This document shows, piece by piece, positions 22,499-31,753 of a stretch of 64,000 nt of DNA. This stretch comes from Paenibacillus pabuli NBRC 13638 (GTDB lineage: Bacteria; Bacillota; Bacilli; Paenibacillales; Paenibacillaceae). Positions within the stretch are counted from its first letter, which is position 1; every line of letters starts with the position of its first letter. The stretch spans positions 17,663-81,662 of the forward strand of contig NZ_BCNM01000028.1 of the NCBI RefSeq assembly GCF_001514495.1, in the 5' to 3' direction. The notes beneath the pieces are model-generated. The model was not told where the DNA came from, did not search any database, and worked only from the letters and a program-made list of their open reading frames with translations. The position numbers and the translations under genes were made by a program.

Positions 22499-25381
22499 TC
22501 AATTGCTGTGGAGGTCATCCCTGATTAATTTATAACGCACATCGATCTTCCCATCTTTGATCTTCATCTGAACCTCACCCATTTGGTCTGTTCGGTAAAT
22601 GTCTGTCTCTGCAGCCTCCAGCCTTTCAGGCACGCCCGGATTGGGATGGCCATATGTATTATTAACGCCAGCGGATATTACGGCGGTTTTGGCATTCCAG
22701 TACTGTAACCATGCTTCTGTGGACGAGGTTTTGCTGCCGTGGTGGGCAACCTTTAACACATCAATGGAGACAGGCATATTATTGTCCTTCTGATTGTCCC
22801 CCGAATGGAGTGTAAATATCTTCTGAACAGAATCATCTGCTAATGCAGCGTCGTCTGCATCATACGGTCCGAACGAGGCTGCGAGCGATCCATCCTGAAT
22901 CATATAGAGCAGATCCTGCTCGGCAGCAGCATCCATATCACCCGTAAACAACAGTGAGGCTCCCGCCATCTCCAGCAAAAAGACAACCGAATCATGATTC
23001 TGATGTTCTGAGACGGGCAATCTCTCTCCCGTGTCTACCGCTTTCCCCAAATCCGGATATATAAAATGCAGTCTGGTTTCTCCATCCGGCACGTAGGACA
23101 TCCCCTGCTCAATTGCATATAACGGAATCTTCTTCTCGATAACGGTATCCAGTAATTTCTCGAAATTGGCTGTACCGCTGGTTGTCCCGTTGAACATGAA
23201 TCGTTCCACCGGAATCTGTTCCAGCACCGCCTGTAATCCTCCGGCATGATCCTGATCCGCATGGGTTACGATTACGGCATCCAGCCGATGAATGCCCCGC
23301 TTTTTCAATAAGGGAACTACCACCTTGGCCCCTACTTCGTATGGATCACGCCGTGTCTTCCACGACTGTTCAGGCTTTCCAAACTGGACCGTACCTCCAC
23401 CATCGACCAAAATATGTTTGCCTCCCGGTGTTGTAATTAGTGTACTGTCTCCTTGTCCGATATCCAGAAATTGTACCACTCCCGTTCCGGCAGGCTGCGG
23501 TGTCTGGTATGCCCACCATAATCCGGCCACCAAGCTGAGAGCCAGCAGGGCACACATCCATTTGTGGAGCACGCCCATCCGTTCACCGGCATAAAATCCG
23601 GCCCCACGCGCTGCAAAAGCACTGGTATATTCCGGCCAGGCAATGGCAGCACTCAGCATCGTCATCGAGCCTTGCCCCGCTTCATGTGCACCTGTTTTTC
23701 TATCATGGGATGATATAGCAGACCGTGCAGACCATCCCAGAGCCCCTTGAGGCACCCCCCCAACAGATTGACGAACCAGCGGAGCTGTGTCCTCTTCTAT
23801 CCCCTGAATACTGGGCCGATCCCCTCGGCCGCGATGAAGGATGCGCAAAAGCACGTAGAGAACGGCATAATATGCTGCAATCCACAGTAGCGATGGGGTA
23901 GCCCAGATCAGTACAAAACCAGGCAAACTATTCATCCACTCCACACTTACAAAGGTCAATTTGTTCAGCATAATAGCAATCCACGCCAAAGGTTTGGCCA
24001 AAGGCACCCATAGAAACGATAAAATCAAAGCAACCGTTCCAAGAGGAAGGACAATGGCACTGATCAAAGATACAAGCAGAAAATTGGCTACAAAGGAAAG
24101 CAGTGAGAACTGATTGAAATACAGAATGGTTACCGGAAAAGAAATGAGTTGTGCCGTCACCGTTACGGAGGCTGCTGCTGCCAGTGACTTGGGCCAGCTA
24201 CGAAATAGCTGATGGATCAGTGGCATATAAATCATCAGTCCCGCTGTTACAAGGAAAGATAGCTGGAAGCTGACACTTAACAAAAAATAGGGATTCCACC
24301 ACATCATCAACAACGCTGCTGCACTGATCATCTGCAATCCGTCCCTGGCTAATCCACGCCGTGCCATGTACAAACCAATCATGGACATGATTCCCGCACG
24401 AATGACCGATGGCGAACCGCCGGACAACAGGACATAGGCAGGTATAAGCAGCAGCACAATGGTGAGTGATGTCTCCCGGGTTAACCTGAGCCAGGATAAA
24501 AGGAGCAGCAGCGATGCCACATATACCGCGACATGTGTACCTGAGATCGCCAAGATATGAGTTAGGCCCAGCTGTGAAAATTGACCATAGGTATCTGGAT
24601 CGATGTCACTTGCCATGCCGATAATCAGGCCTTTCATATAACCCCCATGTGGCTCAGGAAATATCTGATCAACCGCCGCGCCAAGTTTATGCCTGATGAT
24701 GTCATTCCACCTCAGAATATTGAGCTTCTCCCAGCCTACGGGTGAGATGGTTGTTACCGAGCTGGCACCCTTCACTTTAAACAACCAGTGGATGTGGAGA
24801 GTTCTTAAGTAAATTCGATAATCAAAACCACCAAAGTTTCGTGCTTCGCCGGGGAGTGCAAGTGAACCTGTCAGCTTCACTGAATCTCCTCGTTTCCAGC
24901 CTGCTGCTACTTGCTGTTCTTCTTCCTCCATCAAGCGAACCTGGACCATCAGACGTTCTTGCAAAGTAAGCCTGGACCGATCTTTCGAAGCTGACTCCGA
25001 TACTGTATCAGTAAGTGGCGGCACAGAAGTGATCTGCATCTCAAAGTCTGCCCGGTCCCCGTCTATGCGTACATCCGACATAAGCTTGCCTTCAAATGTA
25101 GCTGCCAAACCGTCCAATTCCTCCGCAGGTGTATGTGTAATCTCGGGCAGGCCACTCCGATTCCTTGCATCATTCCATTCCCAGTGCATGGCACCGCCAA
25201 GGAGTGCCCCAATCAGCAACAAGATGGACCAGCCTCGTATATCGATCATTCGTAGCAACAACGGCAGACATATGAAGGTGCCGATCATTCCCACGATCAG
25301 GGACCACCCTGATAACGCACATGCTATCCCGCTGCCGCATAACCAGCAGACTGTAAATACCAGCAAAGGTCTGCCTTTCAT
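22499..25381 (-). CDS. comEC: DNA internalisation competence protein ComEC/Rec2
   Basis: The membrane channel that passes single-stranded DNA into the cytoplasm during transformation. At 960 residues it is longer than B. subtilis ComEC. N-terminal membrane segments and an OB-like extracellular region are followed by the Competence domain (about residues 240-520, including GLTHILAISGTHVAVY and LLSGGSPSVIRAGIM), an extra 80-90-residue hydrophilic insert (about 525-620), and a C-terminal metallo-beta-lactamase-like domain (VVQFLDIGQGDSTLI, VTHADQDHAGG, KVAHHGSKTSS). The metal-binding HxDxDH is intact. An intrinsic-terminator-like hairpin lies between comEB and comEC. Confidence 0.97.
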   Translation of the reverse strand: MKGRPLLVFTVCWLCGSGIACALSGWSLIVGMIGTFICLPLLLRMIDIRGWSILLLIGALLGGAMHWEWNDARNRSGLPEITHTPAEELDGLAATFEGKLMSDVRIDGDRADFEMQITSVPPLTDTVSESASKDRSRLTLQERLMVQVRLMEEEEQQVAAGWKRGDSVKLTGSLALPGEARNFGGFDYRIYLRTLHIHWLFKVKGASSVTTISPVGWEKLNILRWNDIIRHKLGAAVDQIFPEPHGGYMKGLIIGMASDIDPDTYGQFSQLGLTHILAISGTHVAVYVASLLLLLSWLRLTRETSLTIVLLLIPAYVLLSGGSPSVIRAGIMSMIGLYMARRGLARDGLQMISAAALLMMWWNPYFLLSVSFQLSFLVTAGLMIYMPLIHQLFRSWPKSLAAAASVTVTAQLISFPVTILYFNQFSLLSFVANFLLVSLISAIVLPLGTVALILSFLWVPLAKPLAWIAIMLNKLTFVSVEWMNSLPGFVLIWATPSLLWIAAYYAVLYVLLRILHRGRGDRPSIQGIEEDTAPLVRQSVGGVPQGALGWSARSAISSHDRKTGAHEAGQGSMTMLSAAIAWPEYTSAFAARGAGFYAGERMGVLHKWMCALLALSLVAGLWWAYQTPQPAGTGVVQFLDIGQGDSTLITTPGGKHILVDGGGTVQFGKPEQSWKTRRDPYEVGAKVVVPLLKKRGIHRLDAVIVTHADQDHAGGLQAVLEQIPVERFMFNGTTSGTANFEKLLDTVIEKKIPLYAIEQGMSYVPDGETRLHFIYPDLGKAVDTGERLPVSEHQNHDSVVFLLEMAGASLLFTGDMDAAAEQDLLYMIQDGSLAASFGPYDADDAALADDSVQKIFTLHSGDNQKDNNMPVSIDVLKVAHHGSKTSSTEAWLQYWNAKTAVISAGVNNTYGHPNPGVPERLEAAETDIYRTDQMGEVQMKIKDGKIDVRYKLIRDDLHSN

Positions 25382-25417
25382 TCTCTCAGCCTCCTTCGTG
25401 TCATCTGTAAGAACGCA

Positions 25418-25456
25418 GAAAAACCCCCGGCAGCTGATACAGCAACCGGAGGTTCT
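25418..25456 (-). terminator. Terminator-like hairpin between comEB and comEC
   Basis: Minus-strand AACCTCCGG...CCGGGGGTT with an inner GCTG/CAGC pair, followed by TTTCTG. The stem is strong and the T run short. It would reduce comEC transcription relative to comEA-comEB unless bypassed. Confidence 0.7.
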
Positions 25457-25485
25457 TCCCCGCGAATTTGAATACGTTGTTGGTT

Positions 25486-26007
25486 CTAGTCACTTACCGT
25501 CATCATCGTCTCACGCGGAGGCTGGTAATGTTCCAGCCTGCGAAATGTGATACCTTTTTGCTTCATCATGTTGGTCACCTTGCCTGTATCCTTGGGATAT
25601 GGGCGATGAAAGACAATTTCTGTAATGCCACTATTGGCGAGCATATTGGAGCAGGTCCAGCAAGGTTCATCCGTTACATATACAGAAGAGCCCTCGCGGT
25701 CAATCCGGTCCGTGAATAAAAGCAGATTTTGCTCTGCGTGAATGGTTCGAATGCAGCGCTGCTTTTTGACCATTTCCTCCTGCCCGTCGGTTACCACGAG
25801 TTCATACTCTTCCGAGATCATGCATCCTGCTTCAGAGCAATCAGGAACCCCCATGGGTGCACCGTTGTAAGCCGTTCCAAGCAGCTTTTTTCCCTGAACT
25901 AGCACGGCGCCAACATGACGGCGTGAACAGCGGGAACGGGTGGAGACCATATAGGCGATGTCCATAAAATACGTATCCCAGTCTTTGCGTACGTCCGCAG
26001 TACTCAT
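25486..26007 (-). CDS. comEB: ComE operon protein 2, dCMP deaminase family
   Basis: A 173-residue zinc-dependent deaminase-fold protein. The zinc motifs are intact: TIHAEQNLL (H-A-E) and PCWTCSNML (P-C-x-x-C). The gene lies between comEA and comEC as in Bacillus, where ComEB is annotated as dCMP deaminase and is reported to help place the competence machinery. The start ATG at 26007 is preceded by GGGAGGGAAACGG. The 258-bp gap to comEA contains an inverted-repeat element (26031-26248), which is not expected in this operon. Confidence 0.93.
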   Translation of the reverse strand: MSTADVRKDWDTYFMDIAYMVSTRSRCSRRHVGAVLVQGKKLLGTAYNGAPMGVPDCSEAGCMISEEYELVVTDGQEEMVKKQRCIRTIHAEQNLLLFTDRIDREGSSVYVTDEPCWTCSNMLANSGITEIVFHRPYPKDTGKVTNMMKQKGITFRRLEHYQPPRETMMTVSD

Positions 26008-26030
26008 GTCCGTTTCCCTCCCGTCCGATA

Positions 26031-26248
26031 CAAGCTGAACCCATGCAAATGTACATCTGATACTCTGCTTACAGAAAACCTTCCGATTGCTGTTATCCCC
26101 TAATTATGCTCTTTTTTCCTTGGTGGAGATTCGGGGATAAAGGCGAAGGGTATGCAGCCGTAGCAGCTTTCTTTCTGAAAGCTTCTAGCTCCGCTTCTTT
26201 CAGGTCCTTCTGTCCTCTTCGTTCTTATGTCATTTCAAGTTCAACTTC
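26031..26248. repeat. Dispersed inverted-repeat element, copy B
   Basis: A 218-bp relative of the element at 1652-1874. Shared parts include the imperfect terminal inverted repeats (AAGCTGAAC / GTTCAACTT), ACAGAA/TTCTGT, the block CCTTCCGAT-GCTGTTATCCCC with its partner GGGGATAA, and AGCTTTC/GAAAGCT. The loop sequences differ from copy A while the complementary arms are preserved. It separates comEA from comEB and lies in the same orientation relative to transcription as copy A. Confidence 0.75.
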
Positions 26249-26265
26249 TATCATCGTATTTGTTA

Positions 26266-26862
26266 TTATCTGATCTGCACATATGGAGCCATTTTCTCCA
26301 GCATCTTCATACCGATTCCTTTCACTTTGGTCAGATCGCTGACTTTGGCAAAAGGTCCATGTGAATTACGATAGTCAATAATGGCTTGTGCCTTTTTCTC
26401 GCCAATTCCCGGAAGTTCCATGAGCTTGGCAGCAGGCGCTGTATTAACATCAATTTTACCATTGTCGGTTGTCGCTTCACTGCTCTCCGAAGGTTGATTA
26501 TTAACTGGAGGAACAACCAATGCATTCGATTTCTCTTCAGTCCGCGTAGTAGAGTCATTCGCTTGGTTACTTGCAGCGGTCTCATCAGCCATTTTCCCCA
26601 TTACGGCATCAACCTGATTTTGCTCTGTGGAAGTCGCATTTGTTATTGGCTGCTGCTGATTTGTATCAGCTTTGCCGTTCTTCTGTTCCTGAACCGAAGT
26701 AGCCGACTGTACAGCAGAGGTTTCCTGCTCTATCGTCGGCTTCTCGGCGCCGAGCTGCATGGGTTCCCAGCCTGAAGGTGGCTGTTCCCTTATGCCCGAC
26801 CATAATATCAGTATACTTCCAACCACCGCAGCAGCAATGGTCAGCCCCTTATTCCATCTCAT
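26266..26862 (-). CDS. comEA: Competence DNA receptor ComEA
   Basis: Membrane-anchored DNA-binding protein for transformation, 198 residues. An N-terminal anchor (about residues 7-23), a long Gln/Ser/Thr/Asn-rich linker (about 30-130) and a C-terminal double helix-hairpin-helix domain (DVNTAPAAKLMELPGIGEKKAQAII...LTKVKGIGMKMLEKMAPYV) are visible. I see no SLBB-like segment between anchor and HhH, unlike B. subtilis ComEA, so this is a shorter arrangement. It is the first gene of the comE operon and divergent from comER. Confidence 0.93.
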   Translation of the reverse strand: MRWNKGLTIAAAVVGSILILWSGIREQPPSGWEPMQLGAEKPTIEQETSAVQSATSVQEQKNGKADTNQQQPITNATSTEQNQVDAVMGKMADETAASNQANDSTTRTEEKSNALVVPPVNNQPSESSEATTDNGKIDVNTAPAAKLMELPGIGEKKAQAIIDYRNSHGPFAKVSDLTKVKGIGMKMLEKMAPYVQIR

Positions 26863-27045
26863 CCTTCCACACCTCTCCCTAATTCAAAATAATCTATTCT
26901 GAACACGGGCGGTGCTTCCGAACCGTTGGACTTGCCTTATAAACCAAGCAGTACTTTTTTCATGTCATGTCACGCAGGTCATGACGCATACACTAGAGGG
27001 AAAGAACTGCGCCATTACCGTAAAGCATGAAAGGAGGCCTGAACA

Positions 27046-27891
27046 ATGAAGGTTGGATTTATCGGAACCGGCAGCATGGGCAGCCTGCTGATCTATGCCT
27101 TGATTCAATCCGGTGCACTCGAGCCCCGGCAGATCACCGCAAGTAATCGAACACCTTCCAAAGTACGGCAGCTCTCCCTCCGTTACCCTGGTCTGCATGA
27201 ATCACAGAGCAACCGGGAAACCGTCATCCGAAGCAATATCATCTTCCTGTGCGTGAAGCCACTTGAATTCAAACATGTTATCGACGACATCCTGCCTGTC
27301 GTAAATCCCAATCATATGATCGTCTCGATCACCAGTCCCGTGCAGCTGCGACATCTGGAATCTTCACTTCCTTGCAAAGTCTCCAAAGTTATTCCCAGCG
27401 TTACGCACCAGGTCGGCAGCGGAGCATCCCTGTGTATACACGGCGAACGAATGACTACCCAAGACCGCGCTGTACTGGAAGGGCTGCTCAGTCATATCGG
27501 CAGACCCTTTCAAGTGGATGAAGCCTGTACCCGAATCACATCCGACTTCTCCAGCTGCGGACCTGCATTCATATCGTTCTTTCTGGAGCAATGGATTGAA
27601 AGTGCCGTCAAACTTACAGGTATCAAACGAGCCGACGCCTGCGCTCTTGCCGGCGAAATGCTTCTGGGAACAGGCAAGCTGCTCACCGAAGGCGGATACA
27701 CTCCGCAAGAGCTTCAGGCTCGCGTGGCTGTACCTGGCGGCATCACCGCACAGGCACTTGCCCTGCTGAAGGTTAGTCTGAATGGTGTTTTTGACAGCCT
27801 GATCCATACGACACATGACAAATATGATGAAGATTTGTTGAAGCTGGATGAACTATTCAAAGCCGGTGAGATTAACCGGCAACAATATTAA
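27046..27891 (+). CDS. comER: ComER, pyrroline-5-carboxylate reductase-like protein
   Basis: A 281-residue NAD(P)-binding protein with a Rossmann motif VGFIGTGSMGSLLIYAL at the N-terminus and a C-terminal P5CR-like dimerisation domain (PGGITAQALALL). ComER is the divergently encoded partner of comEABC in Bacillus and has been linked to biofilm/sporulation regulation; its enzymatic role is uncertain. The ATG has AAAGGAGG upstream. Its 3' end overlaps the leuS 3' end by 20 bp on the opposite strand. Confidence 0.93.
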   Translation: MKVGFIGTGSMGSLLIYALIQSGALEPRQITASNRTPSKVRQLSLRYPGLHESQSNRETVIRSNIIFLCVKPLEFKHVIDDILPVVNPNHMIVSITSPVQLRHLESSLPCKVSKVIPSVTHQVGSGASLCIHGERMTTQDRAVLEGLLSHIGRPFQVDEACTRITSDFSSCGPAFISFFLEQWIESAVKLTGIKRADACALAGEMLLGTGKLLTEGGYTPQELQARVAVPGGITAQALALLKVSLNGVFDSLIHTTHDKYDEDLLKLDELFKAGEINRQQY

Positions 27892-30316
27892 CGAGTTTGC
27901 CTGGAACGGCAATGACCTTGCGAATGGTCTTGCCTTCCAGTGCCTGTTTCACAGGTGCCAATTCCATCGTAAAGTCCTGCATACCCTGTGCATCCAGATC
28001 CTTCGCGATCGTAGCACGGGTTACAATTTTGCCATTCACCTGAACGACAATTTCAACTTCCGCATCCACTGTCATGGATTCATCATACTGAGGCCAAGCT
28101 ACATAAGAGATTCCACCCTCATGACCGAGACGGCTCCACAGCTCCTCCGCCATATGTGGTGCCAGCGGTGACAACAGCTGTACAAAATTCTCCATGGCTT
28201 CACGCGGCAGCGTATCTGCTTTGTACGCATCATTGATGAAAATCATCAGCTGACTGATGGCTGTGTTGAAACGCAAATGTTCCAGATCATCCGTAACCTT
28301 TTTAATCGTTTTGTGTGCAGTCCGCTTGAACTCATCCGTACCACCATCTGCGGTAATCTTGTCATTGATCGCACCTGTATCTTCATTAATGAACAGACGC
28401 CATACACGTGACAGGAAGCGGTGCATGCCTTCAACCCCGTTTGCGTTCCACGGTTTTGTCGCTTCGAGCGGCCCCATGAACATTTCATACAGACGTAATG
28501 TATCTGCACCAAATTCATTGACAATCTCATCCGGGTTAATGACATTACCACGGGATTTACTCATTTTTTCATTATTGGTTCCCAGGATCATTCCTTGGTT
28601 CACCAGTTTGTGGAAAGGCTCTTTGGTATGCACCACACCCAGATCATACAGCACTTTATGCCAGAAACGAGCGTACAGCAAGTGAAGCACCGCATGCTCC
28701 GCTCCCCCAATATACAGATCAACTGGCAGCCACTGCTGCTGTTTCTCTTGAGAGATCAGTTCCTTGTCATTGTGCGGATCGATAAAGCGCAGGTAATACC
28801 AACAGCTGCCAGCCCATTGTGGCATCGTGTTTGTCTCACGACGTGCTTTCATACCCGTTTCCGGATCTATCGTATTCACCCACTCCGTCACATTCGCCAG
28901 TGGCGACTCTCCAGTACCCGAAGGTTTGATCTGATCAATATCAGGCAGAAGCAAAGGAAGTTGATCCTCTGGCACCGTCTTCATCGTCCCATCTTCCAGA
29001 TGCAGAATCGGGATGGGCTCACCCCAATAACGTTGACGGCTGAACAACCAATCGCGCAGACGGTAAGTCGTTTTGCCTTGTCCCTTGCCATTCTCTTCCA
29101 ACCAGGCAATCATCTTCGCAATCGCTTCTTCGTTGTTCAATCCGTTCAGGAAATCAGAGTTCACATGCGGTCCGTCTCCGGAATACGCTTCTTGTGTCAC
29201 GTCGCCACCCTGTACCACCTCGATGATGTCCAGACCAAATTGTTTCGCAAACTCCCAGTCACGAGCGTCATGTCCCGGAACGGCCATAATTGCCCCTGTG
29301 CCATATCCAGCCAGTACATAATCGGCAATCCAGATCGGAACCTTCGCTCCGTTTACCGGATTGATTGCATAAGTTCCTGTAAATACACCCGTTTTATCTT
29401 TAGCCAAATCGGTGCGTTCCAGATCGCTCTTGCGAGAAGCCTGTTCCTGATATGACTTGACTGCATCACGCTGATCTGCCGTTGTAATGACTTCCACCAG
29501 CTCATGCTCAGGTGCCAATACAGCATAACTTGCACCGAACAACGTATCTGCACGTGTCGTAAACACCTTGATGACTTCTTCATGACCCTCAATGGCAAAA
29601 GTAACTTCCGCCCCGGTTGATTTGCCGATCCAGTTGCGCTGCATATCCTTAATGCTTTCCGACCAGTCCAGCTCTTCCAGGTCTTCCAGCAGACGCTCTG
29701 CATATTCCGTAATTCTCAATACCCATTGGCGCATCGGTTTACGAACAACCGGATGTCCACCGCGCTCACTCTTGCCGTCAATAACCTCTTCGTTCGCCAG
29801 TACCGTACCCAGAGCTTCGCACCAGTTAACAGGTACTTCATCTACATAAGCCAGGCCTTTATTGTACAGCTGGATGAAGATCCACTGCGTCCATTTGTAG
29901 TAGTCAGGGTCTGTCGTGCTGATCTCCCGATCCCAGTCATACGAGAATCCGAGGGATTTGATCTGACGACGGAAATTGTCAATGTTGCGGAACGTAATCT
30001 CCCGTGGATGTTCGCCTGTATCCAGGGCGTGCTGCTCGGCAGGCAAGCCAAAGGCATCCCAACCCATCGGATGCAAAACATTGTATCCTCTCATACGTTT
30101 GAAGCGTGATATGATATCCGTTGCCGTGTATCCTTCCGGGTGACCTACGTGCAGACCGGAACCGGATGGATATGGAAACATATCCAAAGCATAAAACTTC
30201 GGTTTAGCCGGGTCCTCACCCGTTTTAAACGTTTTATTTTCATCCCAGTATTGCTGCCAGCTCTTCTCCATGACTTGTGGCTGATAGCCGTGTTTTGGCT
30301 GTTGGTTCTCACTCAT
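27872..30316 (-). CDS. leuS: Leucyl-tRNA synthetase
   Basis: Class Ia aminoacyl-tRNA synthetase of 814 residues. The HIGH-type motif is PYPSGSGLHVGHPEGYT (about residues 47-63), the KMSKS motif is NEKMSKSRGNV, and the CP1 editing domain lies between, with the conserved TTRADTLFGA threonine-rich segment. The protein ends with the C-terminal tRNA-binding region. Expression is controlled by a T-box leader at 30354-30665. In Bacillus leuS is elsewhere; here it has entered the yqeM-comER interval. Confident assignment. Confidence 0.99.
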   Translation of the reverse strand: MSENQQPKHGYQPQVMEKSWQQYWDENKTFKTGEDPAKPKFYALDMFPYPSGSGLHVGHPEGYTATDIISRFKRMRGYNVLHPMGWDAFGLPAEQHALDTGEHPREITFRNIDNFRRQIKSLGFSYDWDREISTTDPDYYKWTQWIFIQLYNKGLAYVDEVPVNWCEALGTVLANEEVIDGKSERGGHPVVRKPMRQWVLRITEYAERLLEDLEELDWSESIKDMQRNWIGKSTGAEVTFAIEGHEEVIKVFTTRADTLFGASYAVLAPEHELVEVITTADQRDAVKSYQEQASRKSDLERTDLAKDKTGVFTGTYAINPVNGAKVPIWIADYVLAGYGTGAIMAVPGHDARDWEFAKQFGLDIIEVVQGGDVTQEAYSGDGPHVNSDFLNGLNNEEAIAKMIAWLEENGKGQGKTTYRLRDWLFSRQRYWGEPIPILHLEDGTMKTVPEDQLPLLLPDIDQIKPSGTGESPLANVTEWVNTIDPETGMKARRETNTMPQWAGSCWYYLRFIDPHNDKELISQEKQQQWLPVDLYIGGAEHAVLHLLYARFWHKVLYDLGVVHTKEPFHKLVNQGMILGTNNEKMSKSRGNVINPDEIVNEFGADTLRLYEMFMGPLEATKPWNANGVEGMHRFLSRVWRLFINEDTGAINDKITADGGTDEFKRTAHKTIKKVTDDLEHLRFNTAISQLMIFINDAYKADTLPREAMENFVQLLSPLAPHMAEELWSRLGHEGGISYVAWPQYDESMTVDAEVEIVVQVNGKIVTRATIAKDLDAQGMQDFTMELAPVKQALEGKTIRKVIAVPGKLVNIVAG

Positions 30317-30353
30317 CTATTGTTCCTCCTCTGGTTATTCGCTTTTATTGCAA

Positions 30354-30665
30354 CAAAAAAACCTCAGCATCCCGTAGCGTTTGCAGCGCTAGGGACGAGA
30401 GGTTGAATTCCCGTGGTACCACCCTAGTTAGCGAATGATCGTGCTTCGTCATCCACTCCCTTTGGACCTGTAACGGCGGTTAACCGATGCGGATTTCCAT
30501 TCCTGAACCCGAGTGTTGCTCCGGTCGGTCGCAGAATGGTGTAATCACCGCATTTCTCCAAGGCGAGTTCGTGAAATACTGTCAACCGACTTGCACCAAC
30601 CGCCGGCTCTCTGTCATGTACAGGACTCACTACTGATCCTTATCATCGAAATATGTATACAATAT
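30354..30665 (-). promoter_or_regulatory. T-box riboswitch (leucine) of leuS
   Basis: Minus-strand leader of about 310 nt with the T-box sequence AGGGTGGTACCACGGGAA, followed by a terminator stem in which AACCTC...CGTCCCTAGCG pairs with CGCTACGGGA...GAGGTT and TTTTTTT. Stem I features (GTCCTG, GGTGCAAG) precede a GAACTCGCC segment containing a CTC leucine codon in specifier position. Uncharged tRNA-Leu would stabilise the antiterminator. Confidence 0.95.
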
Positions 30666-30672
30666 CGGGACC

Positions 30673-30701
30673 ATTATATAAAAAAACAGCGTTAAAGTCA
30701 A
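30673..30701 (-). promoter_or_regulatory. Sigma-A promoter of the leuS T-box transcript
   Basis: TTGACT (30696-30701), 17 nt and a consensus TATAAT (30673-30678) on the minus strand, directly upstream of the T-box leader. Confidence 0.9.
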
Positions 30702-30750
30702 TATTCCACCGTCTTTTGCTTATAAATGCTGCTTTTCAACAGCATACACC

Positions 30751-31707
30751 TCAGGATAACCGGAATCGCTTGATTCCTTCTTCTAGGTTATCCATCGTCC
30801 ACTGAATATGTTCCTTGTTATCGTATTGACGATAAGAACACTCGATTCTCAGCGCCAGATCAAAGTACAGATCATATAAGCTTCTTCTTTTTCGTTCGCG
30901 ATCTGTTGTAACTGCTCGTCCATAACCTTTGAGAAATCCCGGTGTATTATTAAAATGACTGAAGTAATGCTCCATCAGAGGATCTGCCCAAAGCGAGCGT
31001 TCAAAGTCGATAATCGCCGTAATTTTCCCTGCATCCACAAATACATTGCCATCCCACAAATCCCAGTGCACCAGTACAGGCTCATTGACATCATCCAGTA
31101 CTTCCGATTTCTCCTGAATCAAACGCTCCAGTTCCTCATAACCCATGGAAAATTCCACACCCGCTTCTTTGCCATCTGCGAGCATGTCATCCATCAGGCT
31201 TAGAAAAGCTTCTTTCCATGTGGCATACTTCGGTTTCTTTACGGAAAAGTAACCAAACTTCTCCCCTTTAATCTCATTCATTCGGCGATTGTATGCACCC
31301 AGCTGCTGCTCAATGGATTGCTGTTCTTCCACACTATATTGATCCTTGACTTTGTTATAAGGCGTTCCAGGCATATATTCCATAATGAAATATTCGGCCG
31401 GCACCAGGCTCAGGGAAGAATCGTAGGCCAACACCCGGGGAACCGGTATATCCTGAAGCTCTCCCGCGAGTCGAAGGGCCTCGACCTCAGCAACCATGAC
31501 ATGCTGCTCACAGCGCATCAGCTTGATCCCATCCGATGGAGCAATTTTGAGCACAACCCGCTGTCCGTCATTCAGTGTAATAAAGTAAGCGTGGTTTGCC
31601 CAGCCGTCAATCATCTCTTTGTATTCCTGGATACCTGTGATAAAATGCTGCTGCACAATTTCATCCAACTGCTCGGAAGTCAGCCTTGTTTTATATGTAC
31701 TTTCCAT
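30751..31707 (-). CDS. Phosphotransferase family protein (APH/choline kinase-like)
   Basis: A 318-residue kinase-fold protein. The Brenner motif VHWDLWDGNVF (catalytic Asp, metal-binding Asn) and the DFG-like IIDFERSLWADP segment are intact, and an N-lobe with VVLKIAP is present. Such proteins phosphorylate small molecules such as aminoglycosides, macrolides or choline; the substrate cannot be inferred, and resistance should not be assumed. ATG 31707 follows a GGTGGGG site; a GTG at 31719 is an alternative. A weak hairpin at 30725-30748 follows the gene. It is the gene upstream of the leuS promoter, on the same strand. Confidence 0.85.
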   Translation of the reverse strand: MESTYKTRLTSEQLDEIVQQHFITGIQEYKEMIDGWANHAYFITLNDGQRVVLKIAPSDGIKLMRCEQHVMVAEVEALRLAGELQDIPVPRVLAYDSSLSLVPAEYFIMEYMPGTPYNKVKDQYSVEEQQSIEQQLGAYNRRMNEIKGEKFGYFSVKKPKYATWKEAFLSLMDDMLADGKEAGVEFSMGYEELERLIQEKSEVLDDVNEPVLVHWDLWDGNVFVDAGKITAIIDFERSLWADPLMEHYFSHFNNTPGFLKGYGRAVTTDRERKRRSLYDLYFDLALRIECSYRQYDNKEHIQWTMDNLEEGIKRFRLS

Positions 31708-31753
31708 TTTGCACCCCACCCGGATTTTTAATTTCGGATTAATTTTAGTTTTC

